This document shows positions 16,436 through 25,370 of a stretch of DNA of 64,000 nucleotides, piece by piece. The DNA lies in the NCBI GenBank assembly GCA_017467965.1, contig JAFUJZ010000024.1, positions 7,342-71,341 on the forward strand, in the 5' to 3' direction. Below the pieces are notes generated by a model that was not told the origin of the DNA, did no database searches, and saw only the letters and a list, made by a program, of their open reading frames with translations. The stretch's first letter is position 1, and each line of letters begins with the position of its first letter. A program made the position numbers and the translations under genes. This stretch comes from Clostridia bacterium. Its GTDB lineage: Bacteria; Bacillota_A; Clostridia; UMGS1883.

Positions 16436-17725
16436 TTAACCCTCCTTAATTTGATTGAAAGCGTTTTCCAAGTCTGCAATAATATCATCAATATGCTCAG
16501 TACCAATCGAAAGACGGATAGTATTGTCCTTTATGCCCACACTTTCGAGTTCTTCCTTTGAAAGCTGGCTGTGAGTGGTGGTTGCAGGGTGTATTACAAG
16601 GCTCTTAACGTCTGCAACGTTGGCAAGCAGTGAAAAAATCTTCAAACTGTCAATAAACTCATGTGCTTCCTTTACACCGCCCTTGATTTCAAAAGTGAAA
16701 ATCGAAGCCCCTCCGTTAGGGAAATAATATTGATACAGATTATGGTCCGGATGTTCAGAGAGAGAGGGATGATTTACCCTTTCAACTAAGGGATGCTTTG
16801 ACAAATATTCAACAACCTTTTTTGTGTTTTCTGCGTGTCGTTCAAGTCTTAACGATAATGTTTCTGTCCCCTGCAGGAGCAAAAACGCCGCAAAAGGTGA
16901 AATTGCCGCTCCCGTATCACGCAAAAGGATTGCTCTTATATATGTAACAAAAGCCGCCTTTCCTACAGCTTTAGTAAACGAAACACCATGATAGCTGGGG
17001 TTAGGTTCGCTGATTTGAGGGTACTTGCCCGCCTTTTCCCAGTCAAACTTGCCCGAATCAACAATAATACCGCCCAATGTTGTTCCGTGTCCGCCTATAA
17101 ACTTTGTTGCGGAATGCACAACAATATCTGCACCGTGTTCGATAGGACGGATAAGGAAAGGTGTTCCGAAGGTGTTGTCTACAACAAGAGGAATGTTATG
17201 CTTATGTGCCAGAAGTGCCAAAGCATCAATATCGGGGATATCGCTGTTAGGGTTACCAAGCGTTTCAATATATAAAGCCCTTGTGTTGTCCCTTATTGCC
17301 TTTTCAACCTCGGTAAGATCATGTATATTTACAAAGCTTGAAGTAATGCCGAAGTTTGGCAACGTATGTTCAAGAAGGTTATAGCTTCCGCCATAGATTG
17401 TTTTTTGTGCTACTATGTGTCCGCCGTTTTGTGCTAACGCCTGGAGGGTATATGTAATAGCTGCTGCCCCTGATGCAAGTGCAAGCGCTGCAACACCGCC
17501 CTCCAATGCGGCAATACGCTTTTCAAAAACATCCTGTGTTGAGTTTGTTAATCTACCATAGATATTGCCTGCATCTTCCAGATTAAATCTTGCCTTTGCG
17601 TGAGCGGAATTATGGAACACATAGCTTGTTGTTGCATAAATCGGCACAGCACGCGCATCTGTTGCCACATCGGGTTCTTCCTGTCCTACATGGAGCTGGA
17701 GTGTTTCAAATTTATATTCTGACAT
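16436..17725 (-). CDS. metY: O-acetylhomoserine sulfhydrylase (Cys/Met metabolism PLP enzyme)
   Basis: The 429-residue protein has [20 protein letters not shown], the PLP lysine in [20 protein letters not shown] and the long C-terminal half of the MetY branch (longer than MetB at about 390). It makes homocysteine from O-acetylhomoserine and sulfide. cysK begins one base after its stop. It is preceded by an operator-promoter and a 130-bp leader that holds a small ORF. Confidence 0.92.
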   Translation of the reverse strand: MSEYKFETLQLHVGQEEPDVATDARAVPIYATTSYVFHNSAHAKARFNLEDAGNIYGRLTNSTQDVFEKRIAALEGGVAALALASGAAAITYTLQALAQNGGHIVAQKTIYGGSYNLLEHTLPNFGITSSFVNIHDLTEVEKAIRDNTRALYIETLGNPNSDIPDIDALALLAHKHNIPLVVDNTFGTPFLIRPIEHGADIVVHSATKFIGGHGTTLGGIIVDSGKFDWEKAGKYPQISEPNPSYHGVSFTKAVGKAAFVTYIRAILLRDTGAAISPFAAFLLLQGTETLSLRLERHAENTKKVVEYLSKHPLVERVNHPSLSEHPDHNLYQYYFPNGGASIFTFEIKGGVKEAHEFIDSLKIFSLLANVADVKSLVIHPATTTHSQLSKEELESVGIKDNTIRLSIGTEHIDDIIADLENAFNQIKEG

Positions 17726-17782
17726 AATTGTTACTTCCTTTCGGTAATATAATTGTATGTTTTTTTATTTTAATACATACCT

Positions 17783-17839
17783 TCACATTCGACCAAAACG
17801 GAAGTTTTCTCTTAAAAGTTCTTCAAAATACCTTCCCAT
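17783..17839 (-). CDS. Candidate 18-residue leader peptide ahead of metY
   Basis: In the leader on the minus strand, an ATG at 17839 opens MGRYFEELLRENFRFGRM followed by TGA. It lies about 40 bp after the predicted transcription start and 60 bp before metY. The ribosome site is weak (GAAAGAAGTG). It contains no Cys and only two Met, so classical codon-starvation attenuation is not obvious. I do not recognise the peptide. It could be chance, but its place in the leader of a sulfur operon deserves a check. Confidence 0.35.
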   Translation of the reverse strand: MGRYFEELLRENFRFGRM

Positions 17840-17858
17840 ACTGACACTTCTTTCATTT

Positions 17859-17877
17859 ACCTACTTTTTTGGTAGGT
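17859..17877. promoter_or_regulatory. Second Rrf2-type operator in the metY leader
   Basis: ACCTACTTTTTTGGTAGGT fits ACCTA-N9-TAGGT exactly. It sits about 5-23 bp downstream of the predicted transcription start, a roadblock position. Confidence 0.7.
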
Positions 17878-17888
17878 GGATTGTTTGT

Positions 17889-17922
17889 ATTTTATCACCT
17901 TTTACCTACTTTGTCAATAGGT
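17889..17922 (-). promoter_or_regulatory. metY-cysK promoter with Rrf2-type operator
   Basis: Minus strand TTGACA (17912-17917), 17-bp spacer and TAAAAT (17889-17894). The dyad ACCTACTTTGTCAATAGGT (17904-17922) covers the -35 and is identical, inverted, to the site at 11777-11795. Confidence 0.8.
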
Positions 17923-17936
17923 AAAATTAAAAATTT

Positions 17937-17967
17937 AAAAGCTTCGGAAAATTCCGAAGCTTTTTTT
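17937..17967 (-). terminator. Terminator of uppP
   Basis: AAAAGCTTCGGAA / TTCCGAAGCTTTT with an AA loop and T-rich flanks on both sides. It directly precedes the metY promoter. Confidence 0.85.
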
Positions 17968-17971
17968 GCTA

Positions 17972-18826
17972 TTATTTTAAAATAAAATACAATAACACTA
18001 TGATGCCCAGTACAATTCTGTACCAGCCGAACACTTTGAAATCGTGCTTTTTGATATACCCCATCAAGAATTTGATTGCTATTACCGAAACCACAAACGC
18101 TACAATCATGCCCACAATAAGCACCATAAGCTCAATCTGTGTAAAATCAAAACCGAACTTTAAAAGCTTGAGTGCACTTGCACCAAACATAACTGGGATA
18201 GCCAAAAAGAAAGTGAACTCTGCAGCTAATTCTCTTGACGTGCCGATTAATATACCGCCAATAATCGTCGAGCCGGAGCGGCTTGTGCCGGGCACCAAGC
18301 TCAATACCTGAAAAACGCCTATCAAAAGCGCGTCTTTAAAGCTCAAGTCCTTAAGGCTTGCTATCCTCGGAGTACGTTTTTTATTGTAGTTTTCAATAAG
18401 TATAAATACCACGCCGTAGAAAATAAGTGCTATTGACACCACAATACCGTTATGTAAATGTTCATCCATCCAGTCATCAAGAGGCAAGCCTATAATCATT
18501 GCAGGCAAGCATGCAATAACAATCTTAAACCACAAAACTATTTTGTCCATGTAGCAATAATTGTTTAAAAGGCTATCCTTTGCGTTTTTGTCCCTGTTTT
18601 TCTTTGTATGGAAAGGCCACAGCTTACTCCAATAAAGCACTACAACAGCCAATATTGCACCCAGCTGAATTACAACGTTGAACATTTCCATAAACTCAGC
18701 ACTCTGCTTAAGCTTGACGAATTCATCAACCAGTATAAGATGCCCCGTACTGCTTATGGGAAGCCATTCGGTAATACCTTCAATAATACCAAGCAATATA
18801 ACCTTAAACCATTCTGCTATATTCAC
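17972..18826 (-). CDS. uppP: Undecaprenyl-diphosphatase
   Basis: The multi-pass membrane protein (284 residues) has the BacA/UppP motifs [22 protein letters not shown] near the start and [16 protein letters not shown] in the second half. It recycles the lipid carrier for peptidoglycan synthesis and gives bacitracin tolerance. I choose GTG at 18826 (VNIAEWFKV), which has GGAGGAAGGGA ahead and normal family length. The ATG at 18844 would lie about 16 bp after the -10 with no SD. It is monocistronic with its own promoter. Confidence 0.92.
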   Translation of the reverse strand: MNIAEWFKVILLGIIEGITEWLPISSTGHLILVDEFVKLKQSAEFMEMFNVVIQLGAILAVVVLYWSKLWPFHTKKNRDKNAKDSLLNNYCYMDKIVLWFKIVIACLPAMIIGLPLDDWMDEHLHNGIVVSIALIFYGVVFILIENYNKKRTPRIASLKDLSFKDALLIGVFQVLSLVPGTSRSGSTIIGGILIGTSRELAAEFTFFLAIPVMFGASALKLLKFGFDFTQIELMVLIVGMIVAFVVSVIAIKFLMGYIKKHDFKVFGWYRIVLGIIVLLYFILK

Positions 18827-18854
18827 TCTAATCCCTTCCTCCATGTTTTTGTAC

Positions 18855-18883
18855 TAATATAGTATACCATATTCACAGTAAAA
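18855..18883 (-). promoter_or_regulatory. Promoter of uppP
   Basis: On the minus strand TTGTTC, 17-bp spacer and TATACT with an extended TGG just before it, ending close to the GGAGGAAGG of the leader. Coordinates are good to a base or two. Confidence 0.6.
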
Positions 18884-18969
18884 GAACAAGATATATTTAT
18901 AATAGAAAGATGCTGCTTAATGCAACATCTTGTTTGTCTATGGAGACGCAAAATCGATGCAGAGTGAAA

Positions 18970-19013
18970 TAAAAGAGCTCTCGATTACTATGTGTACCTC
19001 AAGAGCTCTTTTT
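18970..19013 (-). terminator. Probable terminator after khpA
   Basis: AAAGAGCTC and GAGCTCTTT flank a 20-nt loop, with T-runs on both strands. It lies 30 bp downstream of the khpA stop. The long loop makes it less certain. Confidence 0.6.
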
Positions 19014-19041
19014 TGCTATGCGCGATTTATGCAAGCAATTT

Positions 19042-19275
19042 TTATTCTACGATTTCAACGGCAACCTTTTTGTTGTCCTTGTTTGCAGCGGCTTTCATAA
19101 CTGTTCTGATAGCCTTTGCAATTCTGCCCTGACGGCCGATTACTTTGCCCATGTCGGAGGAAGCCACCTTTAAGGAAAGAAGGATTTCGCCGTCTTCCTT
19201 TTCAGTTTCTGTTATTTCAACTTCCATGGGTTTTTCAACCAAGGGGAGAACTATTGTCTTTAAAAGTTCTTTCAT
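19042..19275 (-). CDS. khpA: KH-domain RNA-binding protein KhpA
   Basis: The 77-residue protein is a single KH domain with the RNA-binding loop GKVIGRQGRIAKAIRTVMKAAA (GxxG). KhpA with KhpB/EloR binds many transcripts and affects cell elongation in Firmicutes. It follows rpsP in the classical ffh-rpsP-khpA order, but rimM, trmD and rplS, which usually come next, are absent: a terminator-like hairpin comes instead. Confidence 0.92.
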   Translation of the reverse strand: MKELLKTIVLPLVEKPMEVEITETEKEDGEILLSLKVASSDMGKVIGRQGRIAKAIRTVMKAAANKDNKKVAVEIVE

Positions 19276-19339
19276 TTTCTTAGTCCTTTCGCCACAGTGA
19301 CTTATTGGAAGTCATGTAAATTATTGCGGAAATTTCGTT

Positions 19340-19400
19340 CAGATTGTTCCTTTGAGTATCGGGTGCTGTGCTTTTGCACCGCCCCGAGGTTCAAAGGGGT
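19340..19400 (-). other. Structured spacer between rpsP and khpA
   Basis: In the 138-bp spacer, CCTTTGA pairs with TCAAAGG and, inside it, GGTGC with GCACC, giving an interrupted hairpin without a T-tail. It is likely an RNA processing or stability element; no known family fits. The SRP RNA motif GGAAGCAGC is absent. Confidence 0.4.
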
Positions 19401-19413
19401 AATATGGACAAAA

Positions 19414-19659
19414 TTAACCAATAATTCCCTTCTTCTTAAGAAGAACCTTTACTGTATCTGTGGGCTGAGCACCCTTAGCCATCCACTGCTTAACCTTGTC
19501 AGCATCAACTGTGAATGTGGAAGGTTCTGTCATAGGATTGTAAGTACCTACTTCTTCGATGAATCTGCCGTCACGGGGATAACGGGAATCTGCTACTACT
19601 ACACGGTAGAAAGGAGCCTTCTTAGCACCCATTCTTCTAAGTCTGATTTTTACTGCCAT
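19414..19659 (-). CDS. rpsP: Ribosomal protein S16
   Basis: The 81-residue protein begins [19 protein letters not shown] and continues [19 protein letters not shown], the S16 signature of the 30S subunit. I start at 19659, preceded by GAGGTGTATTAAA; the five-codon extension upstream lacks an SD. It lies 62 bp after ffh and is followed by a structured spacer before khpA. Confidence 0.96.
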   Translation of the reverse strand: MAVKIRLRRMGAKKAPFYRVVVADSRYPRDGRFIEEVGTYNPMTEPSTFTVDADKVKQWMAKGAQPTDTVKVLLKKKGIIG

Positions 19660-19721
19660 TTTAATACACCTCATTAAATAAAAATTTTTTATAGTAAACC
19701 GGGCTTTTGCCCTAATTTAAA

Positions 19722-21047
19722 TCAAAAGGGGAATCTCATTTTCTTGAGTTTTTTCGGGTCGGAGAACATTTTCATCATTTTTCTCATCTGCTCAAACTGC
19801 TTAAGGAGCTGATTTACTTCAAAAACCTCTGTACCGCTACCCTTTGCGATACGCTGTTTTCTGCTGTGGTTAATGATGTCGGGGTTTTCCCTCTCCTTTT
19901 GGGTCATCGACTTGATAATAGCCTCAATATGTGCCATTTTCTTTTCGTCGACCTTTGCATTTTTGAGTGCCTTAGAATCAACACCCGGGAGAAGCTTTAA
20001 CATGTTTTCCAAAGGACCCATGTTTTTCATTTGCTCGAGCTGTTCAAGATAATCGTTAAGGTCAAAGGTCTGTTCCTTGATTTTCTTTTCAAGCTCAATT
20101 GCCTTTTTCTCATCGATAGCTGCCTGTGCTTTATCAATAAGGCTCAAAACGTCGCCCATGCCCAGAATTCTCGATGCCATGCGGTCGGGATAGAAGGGAT
20201 CAAGGTCTGTAAGCTTTTCGCCCATACCTGCAAACTTGATAGGCTTGCCTGTTACCGCCTTTACGCTCAGCGCCGCACCGCCACGAGTATCACCGTCAAG
20301 CTTTGTGAGCACAAGTGCATCGATACCTAACTGCTCGTTAAAGCTTTCGGCAACGTTTACCGCATCCTGACCTGCCATAGAGTCAATTACCAAAAGTATT
20401 TCCGCAGGATGAGTTTCATTTTTTATATCAACAAGCTCGTTCATAAGAGTTTCATCAATATGAAGTCGACCTGCTGTATCCAAAATTATAGTGTCATACT
20501 TTGACAAATCGCAGTTTTTAACTGCTTTTTTTGCAATGTTGACCGGGTTCTTTTCGTCGTAGTCTGCGTATACATCACAGCCTACCTGACTACCTACAAC
20601 CTCGAGCTGCTTGATAGCCGCGGGACGATAAACGTCACAGCCTACCAACAAAACTCTCTTTCCGCCCTTTTTTAAAAGCGCACCGAGCTTTGCCGATGTG
20701 GTTGTTTTACCTGCACCCTGCAAGCCGACCATCATATAAACCGTCGGAGGCTTGGGAGACACAGTCAATTTGCTCACATTGCCGCCCATAAGCTCAGTGA
20801 GCTCATCGCGTACAATTTTGATAATCTGCTGACCGGGAGTAAGACTCTCCAGCACCTGACTGCCTACTGCTTTTTCAAAGACTCTTTTTTCAAAGTCCTT
20901 GACAACCTTGAAGCTTACGTCAGCCTCTAAAAGTGCCAGTCTGACTTCTCGCATGGCTTCCTTCAAGTCTTTTTCGGAAACCTTACCCTTGCCCGTCAGC
21001 TTTTTAAAGGTATTCTGTAGTTTTTCGCCGAGGGACTCAAAAGCCAT
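19722..21047 (-). CDS. ffh: Signal recognition particle GTPase
   Basis: The 441-residue protein has the N-domain, the GTPase G-domain with GLQGAGKTTTSAKL, DTAGRLHID and TKLDGDTRGG, and the methionine-rich M domain (from about residue 320, ending in MRKMMKMFSDPKKLKKM) that binds SRP RNA and signal sequences. It targets nascent membrane and secreted proteins to FtsY. It lies 17 bp after ylxM, the usual partner. Confidence 0.97.
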   Translation of the reverse strand: MAFESLGEKLQNTFKKLTGKGKVSEKDLKEAMREVRLALLEADVSFKVVKDFEKRVFEKAVGSQVLESLTPGQQIIKIVRDELTELMGGNVSKLTVSPKPPTVYMMVGLQGAGKTTTSAKLGALLKKGGKRVLLVGCDVYRPAAIKQLEVVGSQVGCDVYADYDEKNPVNIAKKAVKNCDLSKYDTIILDTAGRLHIDETLMNELVDIKNETHPAEILLVIDSMAGQDAVNVAESFNEQLGIDALVLTKLDGDTRGGAALSVKAVTGKPIKFAGMGEKLTDLDPFYPDRMASRILGMGDVLSLIDKAQAAIDEKKAIELEKKIKEQTFDLNDYLEQLEQMKNMGPLENMLKLLPGVDSKALKNAKVDEKKMAHIEAIIKSMTQKERENPDIINHSRKQRIAKGSGTEVFEVNQLLKQFEQMRKMMKMFSDPKKLKKMRFPF

Positions 21048-21064
21048 TTACCTCTTCCTTTCTG

Positions 21065-21412
21065 TCATCTGAGTTTTTGTGCGGAGGTAACAATATCGCC
21101 TGCAAGAGTGTCGATAGTTTTGTTACTCCATGCGCCAAGGTTAATCTGTCTTATCTTTGCGGCGTTTTCTTCGATTTTTTCAATGAGTTTTGTTTTCTCG
21201 TACAAGCCGAGCTTTTCCTCATATAAATCCAAAAGCTCCTCGCCGCGCTTTATAAAATCTCTCACACCCTGACGGCTTATGCCTGTATTTTCGGCAATCT
21301 CACCTAAAGAAAGATCCTCGTCATAGTAGTATTCCATTGTGTCAAGCTGTTTTTCTGTTAAAAGTGCTCCGTATATTGACAAAAGGGCACTGTATCTGAG
21401 ATTTTTTTCCAT
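21065..21412 (-). CDS. ylxM: YlxM-like SRP-associated HTH protein
   Basis: The 115-residue protein has a sigma-like helix-turn-helix: LLTEKQLDTMEYYYDEDLSL, then GEIAENTGISRQGVRDFIKR. This is the UPF0122/YlxM family that sits ahead of ffh in most Firmicutes and in streptococci modulates SRP GTPase activity. Spacing to ffh is 17 bp. Confidence 0.9.
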   Translation of the reverse strand: MEKNLRYSALLSIYGALLTEKQLDTMEYYYDEDLSLGEIAENTGISRQGVRDFIKRGEELLDLYEEKLGLYEKTKLIEKIEENAAKIRQINLGAWSNKTIDTLAGDIVTSAQKLR

Positions 21413-21455
21413 AATTTACACCTCGTGTAAAGCATTTTAACTTTACATCTCTGCT

Positions 21456-21484
21456 ATTTTACACTACATTACCCCTCCTGTCAA
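21456..21484 (-). promoter_or_regulatory. Promoter of the ylxM-ffh-rpsP-khpA operon
   Basis: Minus strand TTGACA (21479-21484), 17 bp and TAAAAT (21456-21461), divergent from the ispE promoter. Confidence 0.8.
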
Positions 21485-21527
21485 GTGTTTTTTTCGATAA
21501 TTTTTCACCTTTATTCGTCCTTATCGG

Positions 21528-21556
21528 TTGCATAATTTGTCACTTTTTGATATAAT
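21528..21556 (+). promoter_or_regulatory. Promoter of ispE
   Basis: TTGCAT (21528-21533), 17 bp and TATAAT (21551-21556), about 30 bp before the start codon. Confidence 0.75.
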
Positions 21557-21587
21557 TTATATAATATTATTGAATCGAGGGATTATG

Positions 21588-22457
21588 ATGGATAATCTTA
21601 CAGTAAAGGCTTTTGCAAAAATCAATCTATCGCTTGATGTATTGGGCACTCTTCCCAATGGCTATCACGAGGTCAAAATGGTTATGCAGACAGTTTCGCT
21701 GTTTGATACGGTTGAGCTTACAAAAAAGGACGAGGGCATCAGCTTGGGCTGTTCGTTAAAGTTTTTGCCCACAGGACCCGAAAACCTTGCATACCGTGCC
21801 GCAGAGGCGTTTTTCCGTGAAAGCGGTATATCGGGCGGTGTAGATATTTATCTTAAAAAGCATATTCCCGTTGGGGCAGGCTTGGCAGGAGGCAGTAGCA
21901 ATGCGGCGGCTGTGCTCACAGGTCTTAACCGTCTTTATGACGCACACCTTTCAACACACAAGCTTTGTGAAATCGGCAAAACATTAGGTGCCGACGTACC
22001 CTACTGCATTATAGGCGGCACACGCCTTGCAGAAGGCATCGGCGAAAAGTTATCTCCTCTTCCCAGACTTCCGAGATGCTACATTGTGCTTGTAAAGCCT
22101 CCGTTTTCAATTTCTACAAAATGGGCATACGATAACATTGACTCATGCCCCGACATTGTTCATCCCCCCACTGACAAGCTTATCGAAGCGTTGCATAATT
22201 GTGATATCCATGCAATATGTAATAATATGGGCAATGTATTGGAGGATGTAAGCATCGCTCACCACCCCATTCTCAGTGAAGTGAAGGAAAACCTTATCTC
22301 TTTAGGTGCAATCGGTGCACAGATGTCCGGCAGCGGCCCTACAGTTTTTGGCATTTTTGAAGACGAGGAAAAAGCCCGTGCCGCTAAAGATATTTTATGG
22401 AAAAAATATAAAACGGCGTACGTTTGCCGCGGTATAAACCCCTCAAACAGACGATAG
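21588..22457 (+). CDS. ispE: 4-diphosphocytidyl-2-C-methyl-D-erythritol kinase
   Basis: The 289-residue GHMP kinase has AKINLSLDVLG, the ATP loop PVGAGLAGGSSNAAAVL (about 85-101) and QMSGSGPTVFGIF near the end. It phosphorylates CDP-methylerythritol in the MEP isoprenoid pathway; ispD and ispF are at 61.8-63 kb. Two ATGs are adjacent; I use 21588, seven bases after GAGG. The heparinase-like gene follows by 11 bp. Confidence 0.95.
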   Translation: MDNLTVKAFAKINLSLDVLGTLPNGYHEVKMVMQTVSLFDTVELTKKDEGISLGCSLKFLPTGPENLAYRAAEAFFRESGISGGVDIYLKKHIPVGAGLAGGSSNAAAVLTGLNRLYDAHLSTHKLCEIGKTLGADVPYCIIGGTRLAEGIGEKLSPLPRLPRCYIVLVKPPFSISTKWAYDNIDSCPDIVHPPTDKLIEALHNCDIHAICNNMGNVLEDVSIAHHPILSEVKENLISLGAIGAQMSGSGPTVFGIFEDEEKARAAKDILWKKYKTAYVCRGINPSNRR

Positions 22458-22468
22458 GAGATTGAAAA

Positions 22469-25096
22469 GTGCAGCTTTCAGAATTTTTCAGTATTTTTAA
22501 TCTTAATACTCCCAACATGGAAAAGGTGAACTATTACGTTTGTTCAAACGATTTTCAGAGTGCGAAGCGTGAGCTTTTGAACTATTTCATCTTCCGAAAA
22601 AAGAACCGCCTTTCCTCTTCTGAGCCTATACGTGAAAGCGACCGCAATTTTTCACAGGCTTACATTTCCCGTCATTTTATTCTCTCGGGTCCTAATGAGG
22701 CTGATTTGTACTTATCCTCCATGTTTTTGTCCGGCAGTGAAGAATATACAACAATGGACGTTTTGCCCTTTATACGTGAAAAACTTTCGTTTATGATAAT
22801 GAGCAGACAAAAGGACAATAACGGTGCACTTTTATATTCGCCGTCGTCTATTTTTCCGCCCTATATTCTCATAACCGACAACGAAGGACAGGAAATTAAA
22901 ATCGCTCCCGAAAAATACGCATACATATCCTCAGCGTCTCCTCATGCACCGCTTTCAGAGGAGGATATTTACGAAATATGCGAGGAAAGCGACGACCCTT
23001 CTTCCCCCTACGGCGAGCATACAGGCAGGGTTTATCTTGGCTTTGATTTTTCAAAAATCGATCTTTCTCTCATTAAGTCTGCCCGTTTTTGTGCCAAAAT
23101 CACTCTTCCCTCATGTGAAATGAAGGAGCTGTTGTTTTTTAATATAAACGACTATTCATGGCAGAACAATCTCACATGGGCAAACGTCAAGGGCAATGTA
23201 TATTCGTACGAGTCCTCCCCAACAGGTCCCGAATGGATACAGCCCGAATATGCCGATAGCGAGTATCTTAACGTTACCTGCCGCTTCTGGTTTGCACGGC
23301 CTATGGCATACCAGTATCTGTCTGACGTTGAAAAGAATGCAGTATACGGCGAAAAACTTCTTTTCCTTATGGATGCCTTTTCGTCAAAAAAAGAAGGTGG
23401 CTTCAACCGCGTGCTTGAAACGGGCGAAAGACTTTCGAATTTTGCCTCTGTGCTCAATGCACTTGTTGATACGCCGGCTATGACGCCCGATTATCTTATA
23501 TCCATTTTGTGGATGATGTATCGGGATATGAAGCATCTTATCGAAAACCCTGATTTAGGCTGGAGCAACTGGGCGGTAGTACGCACTAGCGGACTGAGTA
23601 AGGCTATAGATTTCCTCCCGGAGCTAAAAGAGCACGAAGAATGGAAATCACATACCCGAAATATCATGAACGACCTTTTGGACAAAATGTACTCACCTGA
23701 CTTTTCGTTCCGTGAATCGGGGCTTGCATATTCGTTCTGGTGTCTTAGTTTGTTTAGTTCGGCGTTTTATTCTGCCGAATTAAATAACGACCCTTACAGT
23801 GCATTCATGCGCAGTCGTCTTGAAAAGATTTTTGACGCATCAATCGACGCACTTTATCCCAATTTTTATGATACAAATATAGGTGATAGTAACTACAACG
23901 ACAAAACAGGGTACCTCCGTGAGCTGAGTAATCTCTTTTCAACAAAAAAGCTCAAGGCATTTGTTGCGGGGTCAAATGACCAGTCAGTGCCCGCATCTAT
24001 GGCATACCCCTACTCCGGCAGCGTTATTATGCGAAACGGCTTTGATAGGGATAAATCTGTTTATCTTGCCCTTCATGCGCTCAAATTTGACGGTCATGCC
24101 CACGACGATTTAGGCAACCTTATCCTTTATGCATACAACCGTCCGCTTGTATGTGATACGGGCAGATACGGCTATTCACACACGAGCATCGGCGATTATC
24201 TTAAGAGTGCCCGTGCACACAACACGGTGGAAATTGAAGGGGTAAAATACCTCCCCCATTCAAAGAGCAATGCAAATATTGACCGCTTTGTATCAAATTC
24301 CGCCTTTGACTTTGCGACGGTTTCATTTAACCCCTGTGAGGGCGTGCATCACGTACGCCGTGTGCTTTTTGTGAAAAATAATCCCTTTGCAATAGTCAGC
24401 GACTTTATCCAATCCGAGGAAGAGATAAAGATTAATCAGAACTGGCATTTTATGCCCCAAAGTAATTTAGCGGTAGATTTTAACAATCATATCAAAACCG
24501 ACTTTAAAGAAGGTGCAAACATTAAAATAGTTTGTCCCGACTCCTGCATTGCAACAATCGAAGATGATATTTTTTCCTCAGGCTACGGCATGGCAGAGGC
24601 GTCTGAGAGGGCATCGTTTACTAAATTTGGCTCTGATTTATCTCTGACAACGCTTCTTTTGCCGTACACCGAGTCTGAGCCTAAGGTTTCGGCAGTGTCT
24701 TTATCTTCAACAGAGGCATCATCTGCGGCAGTTTTTGATATCAATACCACACGCGGTGTGTTCTATGTCAAAAATACTGATTGTGAAAATTTTGCTTTCT
24801 ACTCCTTTGACGGAGATATGGCTTATATTTCCGGTGACCGTATATTTATTTCCGGCGGCAAAAAATTCATTGCAAACTCTGTTACGGTCATTGAAAGCCC
24901 CGACACAATAAACGATATGAGCGTACGCATATCAGGCGGCATTGTGGAGATTGAAAGCTCTTCTCTTTTGCCATCTACAAAACGCGAGGAAGCCGTGAAA
25001 ATTTACTCACCTAAAACAACTCATGTACTCTTAAATGGCAAATCCGTGCCGTTTACATTGTATTCAGATTACGTGTATGCAGTAAAATCTAAATAA
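22469..25096 (+). CDS. Heparinase II/III-family protein, apparently cytosolic
   Basis: The 875-residue protein starts at GTG after ATAGGAGATTG. Residues about 320-500 look like the helical toroid of polysaccharide lyases. Around 540 lies HAHDDLGNLILYAYNRPL with CDTGRYGYS, the heparinase II/III active-site region, followed by a beta-rich C-terminus. Between the N-terminus and the toroid (about 190-265) a stretch with NDYSWQNNLTWANVKG resembles a DNRLRE/CBM96-like beta module. No signal peptide is visible, so it may act on imported oligosaccharides. It follows ispE by 11 bp with no obvious metabolic link. The substrate is unknown. Confidence 0.75.
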   Translation: MQLSEFFSIFNLNTPNMEKVNYYVCSNDFQSAKRELLNYFIFRKKNRLSSSEPIRESDRNFSQAYISRHFILSGPNEADLYLSSMFLSGSEEYTTMDVLPFIREKLSFMIMSRQKDNNGALLYSPSSIFPPYILITDNEGQEIKIAPEKYAYISSASPHAPLSEEDIYEICEESDDPSSPYGEHTGRVYLGFDFSKIDLSLIKSARFCAKITLPSCEMKELLFFNINDYSWQNNLTWANVKGNVYSYESSPTGPEWIQPEYADSEYLNVTCRFWFARPMAYQYLSDVEKNAVYGEKLLFLMDAFSSKKEGGFNRVLETGERLSNFASVLNALVDTPAMTPDYLISILWMMYRDMKHLIENPDLGWSNWAVVRTSGLSKAIDFLPELKEHEEWKSHTRNIMNDLLDKMYSPDFSFRESGLAYSFWCLSLFSSAFYSAELNNDPYSAFMRSRLEKIFDASIDALYPNFYDTNIGDSNYNDKTGYLRELSNLFSTKKLKAFVAGSNDQSVPASMAYPYSGSVIMRNGFDRDKSVYLALHALKFDGHAHDDLGNLILYAYNRPLVCDTGRYGYSHTSIGDYLKSARAHNTVEIEGVKYLPHSKSNANIDRFVSNSAFDFATVSFNPCEGVHHVRRVLFVKNNPFAIVSDFIQSEEEIKINQNWHFMPQSNLAVDFNNHIKTDFKEGANIKIVCPDSCIATIEDDIFSSGYGMAEASERASFTKFGSDLSLTTLLLPYTESEPKVSAVSLSSTEASSAAVFDINTTRGVFYVKNTDCENFAFYSFDGDMAYISGDRIFISGGKKFIANSVTVIESPDTINDMSVRISGGIVEIESSSLLPSTKREEAVKIYSPKTTHVLLNGKSVPFTLYSDYVYAVKSK

Positions 25097-25140
25097 AAAT
25101 AACAGCAAGGCGTTGCCTTGCTGTTATTTTTATTTAGATT
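25086..25140. terminator. Perfect 26-bp inverted repeat, bidirectional terminator
   Basis: Arms 25086-25111 and 25115-25140 are exact reverse complements around a 3-nt loop; the core is AACAGCAAGGC. The left arm contains the last codons and stop of the heparinase-like gene, and the right arm stops two bases before the end of the convergent HMA gene. It is much longer than termination needs. Confidence 0.9.
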
Positions 25141-25142
25141 TT

Positions 25143-25370
25143 TTAAAACAAACCTTTTTTAACCTTTACTTCGATAGGCTTAAAGCCTGCAAGCTCCACA
25201 CAATCCATAAGTGCCTTGTCAACTACATTGCCCTCAAGCTTAAGGGTTGCACATTTATTTTTAAGGTCGATTTTGCAGCTTTCAACACCAACCATTTTTT
25301 CAAAAGCCTCTTTCATGCTCTTTGCACAGCCTTCGCACATCATGCCTTCAATATAAACTATCTTTTTCAA
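25143..25370 (-). CDS. Heavy-metal-associated (HMA) domain protein, CopZ-like
   Basis: The 75-residue protein is one HMA ferredoxin-like fold with GMMCEGCAKSM (M-x-C-x2-C) for Cu(I) or another soft metal. I choose the TTG at 25370 (MKKIVYIEGMMC), eight bases after GGAGG; the longer frame would place the SD inside the gene. No copper ATPase is nearby, so it may be a free chaperone. A further cysteine (VESCKID) lies at the usual strand position. Confidence 0.85.
   Translation of the reverse strand: MKKIVYIEGMMCEGCAKSMKEAFEKMVGVESCKIDLKNKCATLKLEGNVVDKALMDCVELAGFKPIEVKVKKGLF

Noticed and set aside
17726..17880. SAM or other sulfur riboswitch in the metY leader
   Set aside because: The leader lacks the conserved cores I know for SAM-I, SAM-II or SAM-IV, and has no terminator.
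19276..19413. SRP RNA gene beside ffh
   Set aside because: The conserved GGAAGCAGC apical motif is missing on both strands.
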